From positions 146,965,165 to 147,029,164 of the forward strand of contig NC_051063.1 in the NCBI RefSeq assembly GCF_004664715.2: a DNA stretch of 64,000 bases, in the 5' to 3' direction. Numbering within the stretch: position 1 is the stretch's first letter; every line of letters starts with the position of its first letter. Position numbers and translations under genes: made by a program. Below, in pieces: positions 34,251 through 44,414 of the stretch. The stretch comes from Peromyscus leucopus. Taxonomy: Eukaryota > Chordata > Mammalia > Rodentia > Cricetidae. The notes under the pieces were generated by a model. The model saw only the letters and a list, made by a program, of their open reading frames with translations, did not search any database and was not told the origin of the DNA.

Positions 34251-34448
34251 ACACCATGCTGAGGCACCTGAGAGCCATGGATGCCATGAAGAACTTCTCA
34301 GATTTCCGGCAGGAGGCCAGCATGCTGCATGCCTTGCAGCACCCCTGCATCGTGTCGCTCATCGGCATCAGCATCCACCCGCTCTGCTTCGCCCTGGAGC
34401 TTGCCCCACTGAGCAGTCTCAACACTGTGCTGTCGGAGAACGCCAAAG
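34251..34448 (+). CDS. Lrrk1: LRRK1 exon P (kinase alphaC and hinge)
   Basis: Residues 813-878; 198 nt, so it could be skipped in frame. It encodes [18 protein letters not shown], then the alphaC region [17 protein letters not shown] with the salt-bridge Glu, strand 4 [14 protein letters not shown] and the hinge [11 protein letters not shown]. The acceptor is cttgtcctgcag and the donor gtacct. Confidence 0.97.
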
Positions 34449-35315
34449 GTACCTCCGCTCTGAGCATTCCACAGGGACATGCCTGCAGCCTTCTCCTGTG
34501 AGGCCAGCGGAGCCCTCGTGCAGGACAGGCTTCCGGAAAGCCTTGGTCCAGTAGTTTCCTCCTGTCTCACGTGCCTAACTGGGTTGTAAAAGCAGAGTGG
34601 TGAGTGGTTTCCACGAGCCAGGGTATGCCCAGCTCCAGAGCAGGTGCCTTGTCAACTCCAGACGTGGGTCAGGGCATGCTGGGGGAGTCCAAGAGCTCAC
34701 ACTCTGGGGTCAGACAGAGGCAAATGTCAAGTCCTATGAGAGGAAAACTTCCTCAACTGGGAGGACACAGAGCCGTAGATGAGGCAGCACCATTGGCCCA
34801 AGAGACAGCAGCAGGCACCCCGAGACCCAGCTGCATCACCAAGTCCCACCTGTGGCCACATGCACCACTGGGCACCAGTTAAGACGGAGCCTGGGATCCC
34901 TTTGGCCATATCTTATTCCTCAGAGAAACTTCAAAAGAATTCTCCTGAAGGAGTGGACAACTCCCCCCAAACTGCTGCCAAAGATGGGGAGGTGGTTGCC
35001 TTCATTAAGAAAAAACGGCTGTGAAACCAGGCACTTGTCAACCTCGGTGGAAATAGAAAAGATTTAGGAAGTTTCTGTACCTTTAGTTTACCCTTGACCT
35101 CAGGACAAGGTTGGCCTGAGATGAGTTCCAGAGTACTTGAATCCTTTAATGAAAACACCTGCAACTTCATGTGTGGTCTATCATGAAAGGATCACTAAGA
35201 GTGAGACTTTCTATCCTAAATGCATACCACCTCACTTAAGGTCATTTCCTGTCCCTTCTGGCATCTAGCAAGAAGAAGAGTGAGAATGTATCCAGGGACT
35301 TTAAAGTATTAGGGG
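34449..35315 (+). other. LRRK1 P-Q intron, 5' part
   Basis: Unique sequence; no repeat or gene recognised. Confidence 0.5.
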
Positions 35316-36060
35316 GATGTGTTAGTCAGTTTTCTATGACTGCGACAAAACGCCCGAGACAAACAGCTTAAGAGAAAGAAAGGTTTGTTTAGCTCATGGT
35401 CTTAGAGACTTCAGTCCATGGTCGGCCGGCCTTGTCCTTTGGGCCTATGTGGTGCCCTATGATGGGGTGACGTTATAGAAAAGGCTGCTTATGTCATGCC
35501 ATCTCGGAGGTTAAGAAAAGAGAGAGAGAGAAACGTTAGAGTCCCGATGGCTCCCTAGTGACCTCACTTCCATCTGCGTGGCCTGTCTTCATCAGGGTTT
35601 CTGTTGCTGTGATAAAGCACCATGAGCAAAAGCAAGATGGGAAGGAAAGGGTTGATTTCAGCTTACAGCTGTCATCCCTCATCTTAGGGAAGTCAAGGCA
35701 GGAGCCTGGTGGCAGGAGCTGATGCAGAGGCCGTGGAGGAACCCTGCTTATGGGCTTGCTCAGCCTGCTCTCCTATATAAGCCAGGACCACCTGCCCAGG
35801 GTGAAACCTCCTAAGGGGGCTCAGTCACCCCCCACACACATCAGTCATCAATCTAGAAAATGCACAACAGGCTTTTCCACAGGCCAGTCTGGTGGGGGCC
35901 ACTTTCTCAAGTGAGAGTCTCTCTTCCAAACTGATTATGTCTTGGATCAAGTTGGCATAAAACTAGCCAGCACAAGACTCCACCTCTTAGAGGTCTCATA
36001 ACTTCCCAATAGTGCCATGCAAGCCAACCTGCTAATCCCATTCAAAAAGTAGGGGAGACA
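35316..36060 (-). mobile_element. MaLR-like LTR, antisense, split by an insertion
   Basis: Starts tgttagtcagttttctatgactgcgacaaaacgcc, passes tcatggtcttagagacttcagtccatggtcgg, and resumes after the insertion as ctccacctcttagaggtctcataacttcccaatagtgcc. The interrupted part is at 35590-35975. Confidence 0.5.
35590..35975 (+). mobile_element. Rodent interspersed repeat nested in the MaLR-like element
   Basis: tcagggtttctgttgctgtgataaagcaccatgagcaaaagcaag through caagttggcataaaactagccagcaca. A complete-looking copy of a common rodent repeat; I recognise the ends but not the catalogue name. Confidence 0.6.
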
Positions 36061-36151
36061 GAGGGGAAAATGAAAGACAGATTCTATAATGCTACTTTGA
36101 TTGGATCTTAAGTTTGATAAATTTGAACATAGGTACTGTTTTCTTTGCAAG

Positions 36152-36429
36152 ATTCTTCCTTTATGCCTCTGGGACATATGCTCACCCAAAAAATAGCCTA
36201 CCAGATTGCCTCCGGCCTGGCCTACCTGCACAAGAAGAACATCATCTTTTGTGACCTCAAGTCAGACAACATCCTGGTGTGGTCCCTGAGTGTCAAGGAG
36301 CATGTCAACATCAAGCTTTCGGACTACGGCATCTCGCGGCAGTCCTTTCATGAGGGTGCCCTGGGAGTGGAGGGCACCCCCGGCTACCAGGCTCCGGAGA
36401 TCAGGCCTCGCATTGTGTATGACGAGAAG
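36152..36429 (+). CDS. Lrrk1: LRRK1 exon Q (catalytic loop, DYG, APE)
   Basis: Residues 879-971. The catalytic loop is [12 protein letters not shown], with Phe-Cys-Asp in place of the common His-Arg-Asp (Asp913, human Asp1386). The metal-binding motif is DYG (Asp936, human Asp1409), as in LRRK2, and the activation segment ends GTPGYQAPE. The acceptor is AAG rather than CAG or TAG (tttctttgcaag). The donor is gtatct. These variants are the family norm, so the kinase should be active. Confidence 0.97.
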
Positions 36430-36537
36430 GTATCTGCCTGTCCTGCTATCATGCCCAAACCCAGCTGTGCCGAGCAGGAGCCCAGGTCCTGTGAGAAGCC
36501 AGCCAGCCAGTCCTGGGGTGCCAGCCCCCCCTCCAGT

Positions 36538-36539
<2 letters not shown>

Positions 36540-36597
<58 letters not shown>
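36540..36597. repeat. (CT)29 microsatellite
   Basis: Uninterrupted CT tract 111 nt after the exon Q donor. Confidence 0.98.
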
Positions 36598-36601
<4 letters not shown>

Positions 36602-36689
36602 ATTCAGTGTGGGAGATTTTGGCTCTGACTAGAAGGTGCTGGGGCCTGTGATCTGCCTGCTTGTTAAAAGGCTGACCTGTCCTTAGCTT

Positions 36690-36739
36690 TAGATGTTTTT
36701 TTGTTTTGGGGGTTTTTGTTGTTGTTGTTGCTTTTGCTT

Positions 36740-36797
<58 letters not shown>

Positions 36798-37080
36798 ACA
36801 GGTGTATGCAGGTGTGCTTGCCCATCCATCAACGTTAGTGTCTTCCTGTCACTCTCCGCCTTAGGTTTTAAAATAGGCTCTCTCACTGAACCTGCCTCTA
36901 GCTCCCTGATTGACTAGGCTTGTTGGCCAATGAGCTCCTGGGAGCCTCCTGGCTCCACCTCCCAGTGTTGGGATTCCAGACACTGTCACACCTGGCTTTT
37001 ATGTAGGTGTTGGAGATCCGAACCCAGATCTTCATGCTTTCCCAGAAAGCACCTTACCTACGGAGCCATCTCCCCAGCCC
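36690..37080 (-). mobile_element. B4-type SINE, antisense, with (GT)n
   Basis: Contains a (GT)n tract at 36746-36797, then aggctctctcactgaacctgcc, ttggccaatgagctcctgggagcc, cagtgttgggattccagac and gagccatctccccagccc, the reversed layout of B4/RSINE composites. Confidence 0.75.
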
Positions 37081-37435
37081 TCGCTTCACACTTCTGTAAC
37101 TTCAGTTCACAAACATCACACAAACTATAAACTGTGGACAAAGAGTCCGGGACGGGAATGCATCTGCATTTAGATCCTGACTATCGCATTTAATGCACAG
37201 AATGGGAACCACCCCTGCAGGGTGCTCTTGAGAAGCACCAGATAAAGGTGGTAGAAGTTCCTGGTACATGAGGTGCTGGTTAAGTGCCAAGCCAGGAGAG
37301 AGCGGGTGCAGGGACAATGAGTGTGGCTTCCCAGGCAGCTGTGCAGCCAGCTGTGGCGCAGACAGGAGCTGAGTCCAGAGAGCTGCTCTGTAGATGCGTG
37401 TCATGCCAGCCTGTCCACTCACCGCCCCCTTGACT

Positions 37436-37618
37436 CTGACTTATTTTTATTATACCTATTTACATGCGTATTTATTTAGCGGGGACCTGTGCATAGAAAT
37501 CAGTGTATGACAGTTTGCAAGAGTTGGCGCTTGCCTTCCACAATCTGGGTTCTGGGGATCGAACTTGGCTCATCGGGCTTAGCAGCAAGTGCCTTTACCG
37601 GCTGAGTCACCGTCTTAC
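37436..37618 (-). mobile_element. B2/B3-type SINE, antisense, diverged
   Basis: ttatttttattatacctatttacatgcg through tctggggatcgaacttggctcatc and ctttaccggctgagtcaccgtc. Confidence 0.6.
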
Positions 37619-38072
37619 ACGCTCTCTGATTTCTTACTAGTGCCTTACTTTCAGATGGGCCATGGACCTTGAGAATGACCCAAGCCAGCGTGGGCTAACT
37701 CAGCACCTGTGGCTGTTGCCCGAGTTGGGAAAGGGCAAAACCAAACCAATAGAAACGAGAAGCTTCTCAGTAGCTGCGGACCCAGACAAGGTCTTCACCC
37801 AAGAGGCTGTGATAAGAACAGTCACATAGAAACTGCCAGCTCTGTCTCAGACATTCTCTTGTGAATGACGTTCCCCGACTTATACAGGGGGTCTGTGTAA
37901 CTCTTTCCTTGCTGGGTCTTTCGATGGTAATTGAAATGAGAAAACAAAAGAGTTGCAGTCTAGGCGACACTCCCCTTTTTACGAGTTTCAGATACAGCCC
38001 TCTGGTGCCTTGGTTCTGGAGCCCTTAATTGGTGCCTGGTTATTAGCAGTTTCTGTGTGTATGTCTGGAAAT

Positions 38073-38230
38073 GGGTGGGAAAATGGGTGGATGGGAGGAT
38101 ATGTAAATAATACAGGAAGAAGGAAGGGTAAATGGATAGGTAGATGGACGGAAGGACAGGTATGATGGCTGACTGGATGTTTGGACAGATCAGGGTAGAC
38201 AGATGAATTGATGGGTGGACTGATGAGGAT
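38073..38230. repeat. Degenerate TGGA/GATG tetranucleotide tract
   Basis: gggtggatgggaggatatg through gaattgatgggtggactgatgag: imperfect TGGA-like units over about 150 bases. Confidence 0.7.
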
Positions 38231-38358
38231 CTCCCTTTGGGGAGGGTCTATGCTTTCCTTATCTAATTGTGCCTTCCTGTTCCTTCCTCCTCGGGGCCAG
38301 CATTCTACATTTGCTGGGCCCAGGCAGGAGACCTAACTTGGCTTGCCTTTCTGCCCAG

Positions 38359-38553
38359 GTAGATATGTTCTCCTATGGAATGGTTCTGTACGAGTTGCTG
38401 TCAGGACAGCGTCCTGCCCTGGGCCACCACCAACTTCAGATTGCCAAGAAGCTGTCCAAGGGCATCCGCCCAGTCCTGGGGCAGCCGGAGGAAGTGCAGT
38501 TCCATCGACTCCAGGCGCTCATGATGGAGTGCTGGGACACCAAGCCGGAGAAG
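38359..38553 (+). CDS. Lrrk1: LRRK1 exon R (kinase C-lobe, alphaF)
   Basis: Residues 972-1036; 195 nt, phase 0 to 0. It encodes [20 protein letters not shown], the alphaF helix with the conserved Asp of kinase subdomain IX, then [18 protein letters not shown] and [13 protein letters not shown] of subdomains X-XI. The acceptor is ctttctgcccag and the donor gtacgt. Confidence 0.97.
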
Positions 38554-38811
38554 GTACGTGGACGAGAGTGGAGCCTGGACCCCTCTTCCCCTGGTGGCGG
38601 GGGCTGTGGGTCTCCAAAGCACGTGTGTGCCTGCTCACCCACCCTCCCTAGGGACAGCTGGGCAATCGGCTCTGTTTGTTTCCTCTAGACGGAGCTTTAG
38701 TTCCCATAATATACCTCCCAGGCTTGGTGTGTATGTACATGCACGTGCCTGCATGTCTGTCTGTCAGTCTATCTGTCTGAGGAAAAGTTACCTTTTTCTC
38801 CCCAACTTGTG

Positions 38812-38945
38812 TACTTGGGACCAGAAGTATTTCAAGTTTTGGAGTTTTTCAGATTTTTAGAATATTTACATGCTAGCTGGACATCTCCAATCCAAAGATC
38901 CAAACTCTCAACACTCTGAAACCTGGAGCTTTTTGAGTACCACTC
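38812..38945. mobile_element. Ancient DNA-transposon-like fragment
   Basis: cttgggaccagaagtatttcaagttttggagtttttcagatttttag and gaaacctggagctttttgagtaccac. Same family as the fragment at 1140-1470. Confidence 0.45.
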
Positions 38946-39393
38946 AGTTTGTATATCAAACCCACTGTGGCAATGTAGTCCCCATGGGAGAGCAGGGGGA
39001 ATTTTTGCTTGTGGGAAGCAGGGACCCTGTTATGTTATTAAAGGCAGCTCCTTGTCTGTCAGAAGAGGCCCTTAGTATCAAGCTTAGCCCTTGTCCATCA
39101 AATCAGATGGTTAATGCAGCACATTAGGAATACAATCTGAGACAGATCTCTTCCGAAAGTTTATGTCCTGGGATTAAGGTGGGACACAATGGGCCTTTGA
39201 TACCAGACCAACTGAGCCTATTACTGTGGCCATGATGACCCAGAGATTATGAAGGGCCTTTGTGTTTTGGAGTGGGAGGGTGTTCTGAAGACTTTTCAGT
39301 CAGGTTAACCCTAGTGGGAAGATTCTCATACTCCCCTGCCTGGTGCCCAGGGAAACCGCAAAGCTGTGCTCACTGGGATTCTCTCGCCCGCAG

Positions 39394-39545
39394 CGCCCAC
39401 TGGCCCTGTCTGTCGTGAGCCAGATGAAGGACCCAACCTTCGCCACCTTCATGTACATGCTGCCCTGTGGGAAGCAGTCGGCCTTCTTTTCATCCCAGGG
39501 CCAGGAGTACACTGTGGTGTTCTGGGATGGGAAGGAGGAGTCCAG
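39394..39545 (+). CDS. Lrrk1: LRRK1 exon S (kinase end, propeller start)
   Basis: Residues 1037-1086. It encodes [18 protein letters not shown], the last kinase helix (RP of subdomain XI), then [20 protein letters not shown], the first strands of the C-terminal WD40-like propeller. The acceptor is ctctcgcccgcag and the donor gtaatg. Confidence 0.96.
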
Positions 39546-41278
39546 GTAATGTCTCCAGTCTGTCCTTCCCTGCTTATGTCTCGGGTGGCACTGGGAACAG
39601 GAAAGGAACCACGTCAATGGCACACATTATGTAGCAGACAGCAGAGCCCAAGCCCGGTTAGAGCACAGTCGAGACGGAAGAAGGGAAAAAAACAGATCGA
39701 CACAGGCACAGTTTTGAAGCTACGGGAAGTAAAGAAAGGGCAAGCTAGGGTGTGTGAGGAACCCAACTCCAGGGAGAGGGCTGCTTCAAGGTGAAGTTGT
39801 TCATACCCCGAGCATGAAGGACATCAGATGATGCTGAAGGTGGACGAGTGTAGCAGCCAATGGAGTGACGTGAGAGAGGCAAGGGACCAGAGCTGAAGGG
39901 TCACCCTGTAATAAGTGGCCACAGGCAGTGCCTTCCAGTTGTAACTCGTTTTCATAGTGAAGGGGCAGGAAGGAAGTGAGAATGGGGGAGTGAGATATCG
40001 CAGAAGAAAAGAGAGAGCCCAAAGCGGCCACCATGGTGTGTGGAGCCAGGACGCCTGAAGAGCAGTACTGAGACCCATTGCAAGCCGTGGTAAAACCCAC
40101 CAGCCTGGCTGTGCGGCTAGTGCCCCCAGGTTCTGCTCACCCCAGCTCCCAGACTGCAGAAGGTGGCTTACAAACCTAAATGTTTCACCAGGAAGGAGAG
40201 AGAGAACAGGACTTGAGGGCCTTTCAAGGGAGCATTTAGAGAGAAGGGCCATGGGGCCTGAGACCATAAAATAGGGAGGACACAGAAATGGGCCTAGGAA
40301 GCAAGAAAGTCCCCAGCTAGATATGACCCAAGGTAGAGTGAGCAGAAGAGCTGAGAAAGGGTAGGGAGGCCGCTGATGGTCAACGTAGCGTAGCCCACAG
40401 AGCGGTCAGCAGCAGAGGGCAAGGTGTCTGAGGTGGAGTGGAGGGAAGTCCCACTGGGAGGGGGAAAGAATTCCTGAGACCCAGAGGCAAGTGCACCAGA
40501 AGGGGCGTGGCAAAGGCTGGAATCTCCAAGAGATCAGGGTCTCCTGACGGCCCCTGCAGGGTTGGCCAGTGCATGTTACCCCTCCTGCTCCCAACGTGAG
40601 AGCTTCACAGGCTAGAGTAGTCTTCAGATGGTCCCAGGAGAACGCACTTGCTGCTGTCGCAGACTGGGGAGGCTTAGACAACGTGAGACTTAAGTCGGGT
40701 GGGAAAGTCGGGTGGGATCGGTGGGGTGGACGCTGCAGTTTCCCTGAGGTCAGTCTGGTTGCAGTTTCTGTGGATCTTAGGCTCTTAGGCTAGCAGCAGG
40801 GAGGCGTGGACAGAGGGGAAAATAAACCATTTCCAGTTCTGTCCATTGCAGAGGACTAAAAACCAAAACCCAAAGAAATGTCATGAGTACCCCAGGATTG
40901 GGATATGATCTCTAAGTACCAAGGGAAGCAGCATTCATCCCATGGCTGACTCCAGGCCTGGGCCTGGAGCATTTGACACAGGAGAAGCAAGGAAGCTGGT
41001 AGAGGCTTCTGGGAGCATAGTATTGGGACTCCAGAGCCAACCTAGTCTGTGGATGCTGGGACAGACCCTCCTTCATCTACCTGAGGATGCTTGCTTTGCC
41101 CTCTGCCTCAGACACAGCAGGAGTGTCTCCACCTGGGAACCAAATCTTTAAAATATGAGCCTGTGGCAGACCCTTTAGGCCTATATGATTACACCTCTTC
41201 TAAGGCGGTTGCACCAGCCCGGGGAAGGAGGTGGCCGCTGGCTATCTGGAACTGACCACAAGTTGTTGCCAACCACAG
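39546..41278 (+). other. LRRK1 S-T intron
   Basis: 1.7 kb, rather purine-rich, without a recognised repeat, gene or extra exon. Confidence 0.55.
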
Positions 41279-41396
41279 GAATTATACAGTGGTCAACACA
41301 GAGAAGGGCCTTCTGGAAGTGCAGAGGATGGCCTGTGCCGGGATGAAGCTGAGCTGCCAGCTCAAGGTCCAGAGCTCAGTATGGATAGCCACCGAG
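41279..41396 (+). CDS. Lrrk1: LRRK1 exon T (propeller blade)
   Basis: Residues 1087-1126. It encodes [20 protein letters not shown], then [18 protein letters not shown], beta-strand-like repeats of the WD40-type propeller. The acceptor is gttgccaaccacag and the donor gtaact. It leaves in phase 0. Confidence 0.95.
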
Positions 41397-41661
41397 GTAA
41401 CTGTCAGCCTGCAGGGCCCATGGCAAGGGGGGCTTTGGGGGGAGGGTGCAGCTCCCAAGAAGACCAGATTTGTAAAAATACAAGGTTTCCAGGTCAACTT
41501 GACTATCAGGTAACCCCAGCTTGTCCCTGAGCAATCCCTAGAACAATGTCATCTCTAGAACATCCTAGAACAAAGTTCTAGGATCTAGAACATCCTAGAA
41601 CAATGAACTGCTATTGGCTCCTGCATACCACCAGCTGGGTGGTGAGGACAGGCTCGATACT

Positions 41662-41846
41662 CTTTTTTGTTTGTTTGTTTGTTTTGTTTTATTTTTTTGT
41701 TTTTCAAGACAGGGTTTCTCTGTGTGGCTTTGTGCCTTTCCTGGAACTCACTCTGTAGACCAGGCTGGCCTCAAACTCACAGAGATCTGCCTGGCTCTGC
41801 CTCCCGAGTGCTGGGATTAAAGGCGTGTGCCACCACCGCCCCAGGC
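41662..41846 (-). mobile_element. B1 SINE, antisense (cricetid-type variant)
   Basis: T-rich tail, then agacagggtttctctgtgtggctttgtgcctttcctggaactc, accaggctggcctcaaactcac, and gtgctgggattaaaggcgtgtgccaccacc. The 'tgcctttcctggaactc' variant is what I associate with cricetid rodents. Confidence 0.93.
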
Positions 41847-42209
41847 TGGATACTCTTAACAGGAGAAACTGGGTGTGTTGGTGGTGTGCCGTGTTTCCTT
41901 ATAACACTGTGAGTGCTGCAGAGCACAGTTCAGCCCTAGACCTTTTGGCCCCCTCTCCATTGGAAGACCCAAGCAGCTGTCTTGTGAGAAATCCAAAGAC
42001 TGCCCCAGATCACATGCTCTGGGGCTATGGTCATTGCAGTCCATCTACATGACTGTTTAGAAGTATGGCTAAATATGGACGAGATCTCCAAAAGTACCCA
42101 TTCTACTGAGACCTCAAGAATAAAGAATTTGTTCTAAGAGAATAGAGAATACACGAAGAGAGATCTCTAAGAATGCCTATCCCAATTCAGTTGTTAGTAG
42201 CAACAGCAA

Positions 42210-42572
42210 ATTCACTAAATATGTTCAAAGGAACCTGCACAGGACTGAACTAGGCCCTCTGAATGTGGGTAACAGTTGTGTGGCTTGGGCAGTTTGTGGG
42301 GCCCCTGGGAGCTTGACCAGGATTTATCCCTAGTGCATGAACTGGCTTTTTAGAGCCCATTCCCTATGGAGGGATACCTTGCTCAGCTTCCATCCAGGTG
42401 GGGAGGGGACTGGTCCTGCCTCAACTTGATATGCCAGACTTTGTTGACTCCTCATGGGAGGACTTACCCTCTCTGAGGAGTGGATGGGGGTGGGGAGAGT
42501 GGGAGGAGGGAAGGGAGGGGGAACTATGGTTGGTATGTAAAATAAAAAAAAGCTTTTAAATTAAAAAAAAGG
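42210..42572 (+). mobile_element. Rodent L1 3' UTR, sense, 5'-truncated
   Basis: gctttttagagcccattccctatggagggataccttgctcagc, ctgcctcaacttgatatgccagac, a G-rich run at 42485-42525, then tatgtaaaataaaaaaaa. This is the 3' end of a rodent L1 with its poly(A). Confidence 0.85.
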
Positions 42573-43380
42573 TAATGGACAGGGGAGTTGACCCCATATT
42601 GACTGTAAAAGGAGTGGAGGGCTCTACCTAGGGCACAGTGTCATTGTCTTGTGACCCCACTCTGATAGTGACATGCTCATGCACACCCACAGCAAGTATC
42701 GGAATTTTCCCAGGGGCCTGCCCTGAGAAAATCCTTCCCAGAGTCCTGGGGAAGACACTACACCCGGTGTGGGGTTATCTGAGGGAAAAGAATACACCAT
42801 GTTCTTTTGTCTGTTTACTTTATTTCTCTAAGACAAAATCCTATCTATACAGTTTCAGCTCTGTCCTCACACTCAAGATATTGAAATTTTCCCAGTTCCA
42901 TCCTCATGCTCAGCTCTTCTCTGTACCTACTTTTCCTGTCCTCTCATAGCCCCAACTAAACTCTTCTGCTGTTGATCTCATCTTCGTCTTCCATTCCTCC
43001 ATCTCCCATGTTTCCTTCCTCTCCTGACCTCATTCAAGTCCTCCTACAATCTGCAAAACTTTTCCTTGCTCCTCTCTCCTCCAGCCATACCACATTTGCC
43101 CTACCATCTACAGAAAACTCTGCCTTGTTCCTCTCTCCTCTGGCCATGCGACTCTGCCTGGACAGGGAATTCTGCTCCAGTCTTTACTGTCCCTGGTTAT
43201 GCAAAAAACCTTTTGTTCTAAGAAGGTGCTCTAGGGCTGTAAGAGGAGGGGGAGATCCGAACTTGATTTGCACAAGAAGCAAAGCTATGCACCTAGGAGC
43301 CAGGCTATCCCTGAAAGAATATTTTACCTTAGTTCAGGGACTTCAGGCACCTAGCAGGTGATCTGGCCAGCTGTTCTGTT
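42573..43380. other. C/T-rich unassigned block in T-U intron
   Basis: Pyrimidine-rich sequence with internal imperfect repeats (ttgctcctctctcctccagccat and ttgttcctctctcctctggccat). It may be a piece of an LTR element, but I cannot name it. Confidence 0.4.
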
Positions 43381-43796
43381 CATTGCTCCTCCTTGGATGC
43401 TTTTGTCTGGAACTGGCCCTATCTTTGGGTGTAGCTAAAGGAGATATTTGCAAAAAACAGATACCCAATACAAATGCTAAAAAGGGAGCAGGGAGCCTGA
43501 AGGCAGGAAACCTTGGCTACATGACCTTATCCAAGTACTTTGAGTGTATATGTCCATACACATTGTTCCTGGGGAAAATTTGAGCACAAGAAATTCATAG
43601 CAAGAAGCAGATGAATATTAAAAGCTGAACGACACCAAATATTCCCTGATAAATGGCTTCTCTCTAGAAAGATTCCTTGACCTTTCTAGTTATAGCTTTA
43701 TTATATACAGCTGAATTTCTATAATATATTCTTGCAGCTTGCAGCAAGCAAGCTTCTGAGATGTCATGTCCTCCATTCTTTTTCCCCCGCTTTGGT

Positions 43797-43936
43797 ATTT
43801 TGAGACAGGGTTTCTCTGTGTAGCTTTGTGCCTTTCCTGGAACTCGCTTTGGAGACCAGGCTGGCCTCGAACTCACAGAGATCCGCCTGCTTCTGCCTCC
43901 CGAGTGCTGGGATTAAAGTCATGCACCACCATTCTT
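43797..43936 (-). mobile_element. B1 SINE, antisense
   Basis: tttgagacagggtttctctgtgtagctttgtgcctttcctggaactcgc through gtgctgggattaaagtcatgcaccacc. Confidence 0.93.
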
Positions 43937-44010
43937 AAAGACTATCAGTGAGTTAATTTTCTTGCAGACTGTTCTGTATGTCTTAGAGTTTCTACAAAAA
44001 GCAGAAATTT

Positions 44011-44165
44011 CTGGGCAGTGGTGGTATACACACCTTTAATCCCAACACTTGGGAGGCAGAGGCAAGCGGATCTCTCTGAGTTTGAGGTCAGCCTGGTCTA
44101 CAGAGTGAGTTCCAGGACAGCCAGGGCTACATGAAGAAATCCTGCTCAAACAAACAAACAAAAAA
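44011..44165 (+). mobile_element. B1 SINE, sense
   Basis: ctgggcagtggtggtatacacacctttaatcccaacacttgggaggcagaggc through ggacagccagggctacatg and a (CAAA)n tail. Head-to-head with the antisense B1 75 nt upstream. Confidence 0.92.
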
Positions 44166-44297
44166 CTGAAATGAATAGCCAAACAAAACGCTGCCTTTTT
44201 AAGGTACAAAGGGGTTCCCCAGGCTGAACACATCCTACTAGGACAGGACAGTCCCTTCTTTCTCTGGCTCTCACAGTGGGCTTGCCTCCTTTTGTAG

Positions 44298-44414
44298 GAC
44301 CAGAAAATCTATATCTACAGTCTTAAAGGCATGTGCCCGCTGAGCATGCCCCAGCAGGCCCTGGACACCCCGGCTGTCGTCACTTGCTTCTTGGCAGTGC
44401 CCGTTATTAAAAAG
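44298..44414 (+). CDS. Lrrk1: LRRK1 exon U (propeller blade)
   Basis: Residues 1127-1165; 117 nt, phase 0 to 0. It encodes [18 protein letters not shown] and [16 protein letters not shown]. An antisense 213-codon ORF over it (44315-44956, minus strand) is a shadow. The acceptor is ctccttttgtag and the donor gtaagg. An inverted pair of B1 SINEs lies 130 nt upstream. Confidence 0.95.

Noticed and set aside
8454..38553. LRRK2 instead of LRRK1
   Set aside because: P-loop [14 protein letters not shown] switch, FCDLK loop and the 2015-residue scale all match LRRK1; LRRK2 has different motifs and a longer N-terminus.
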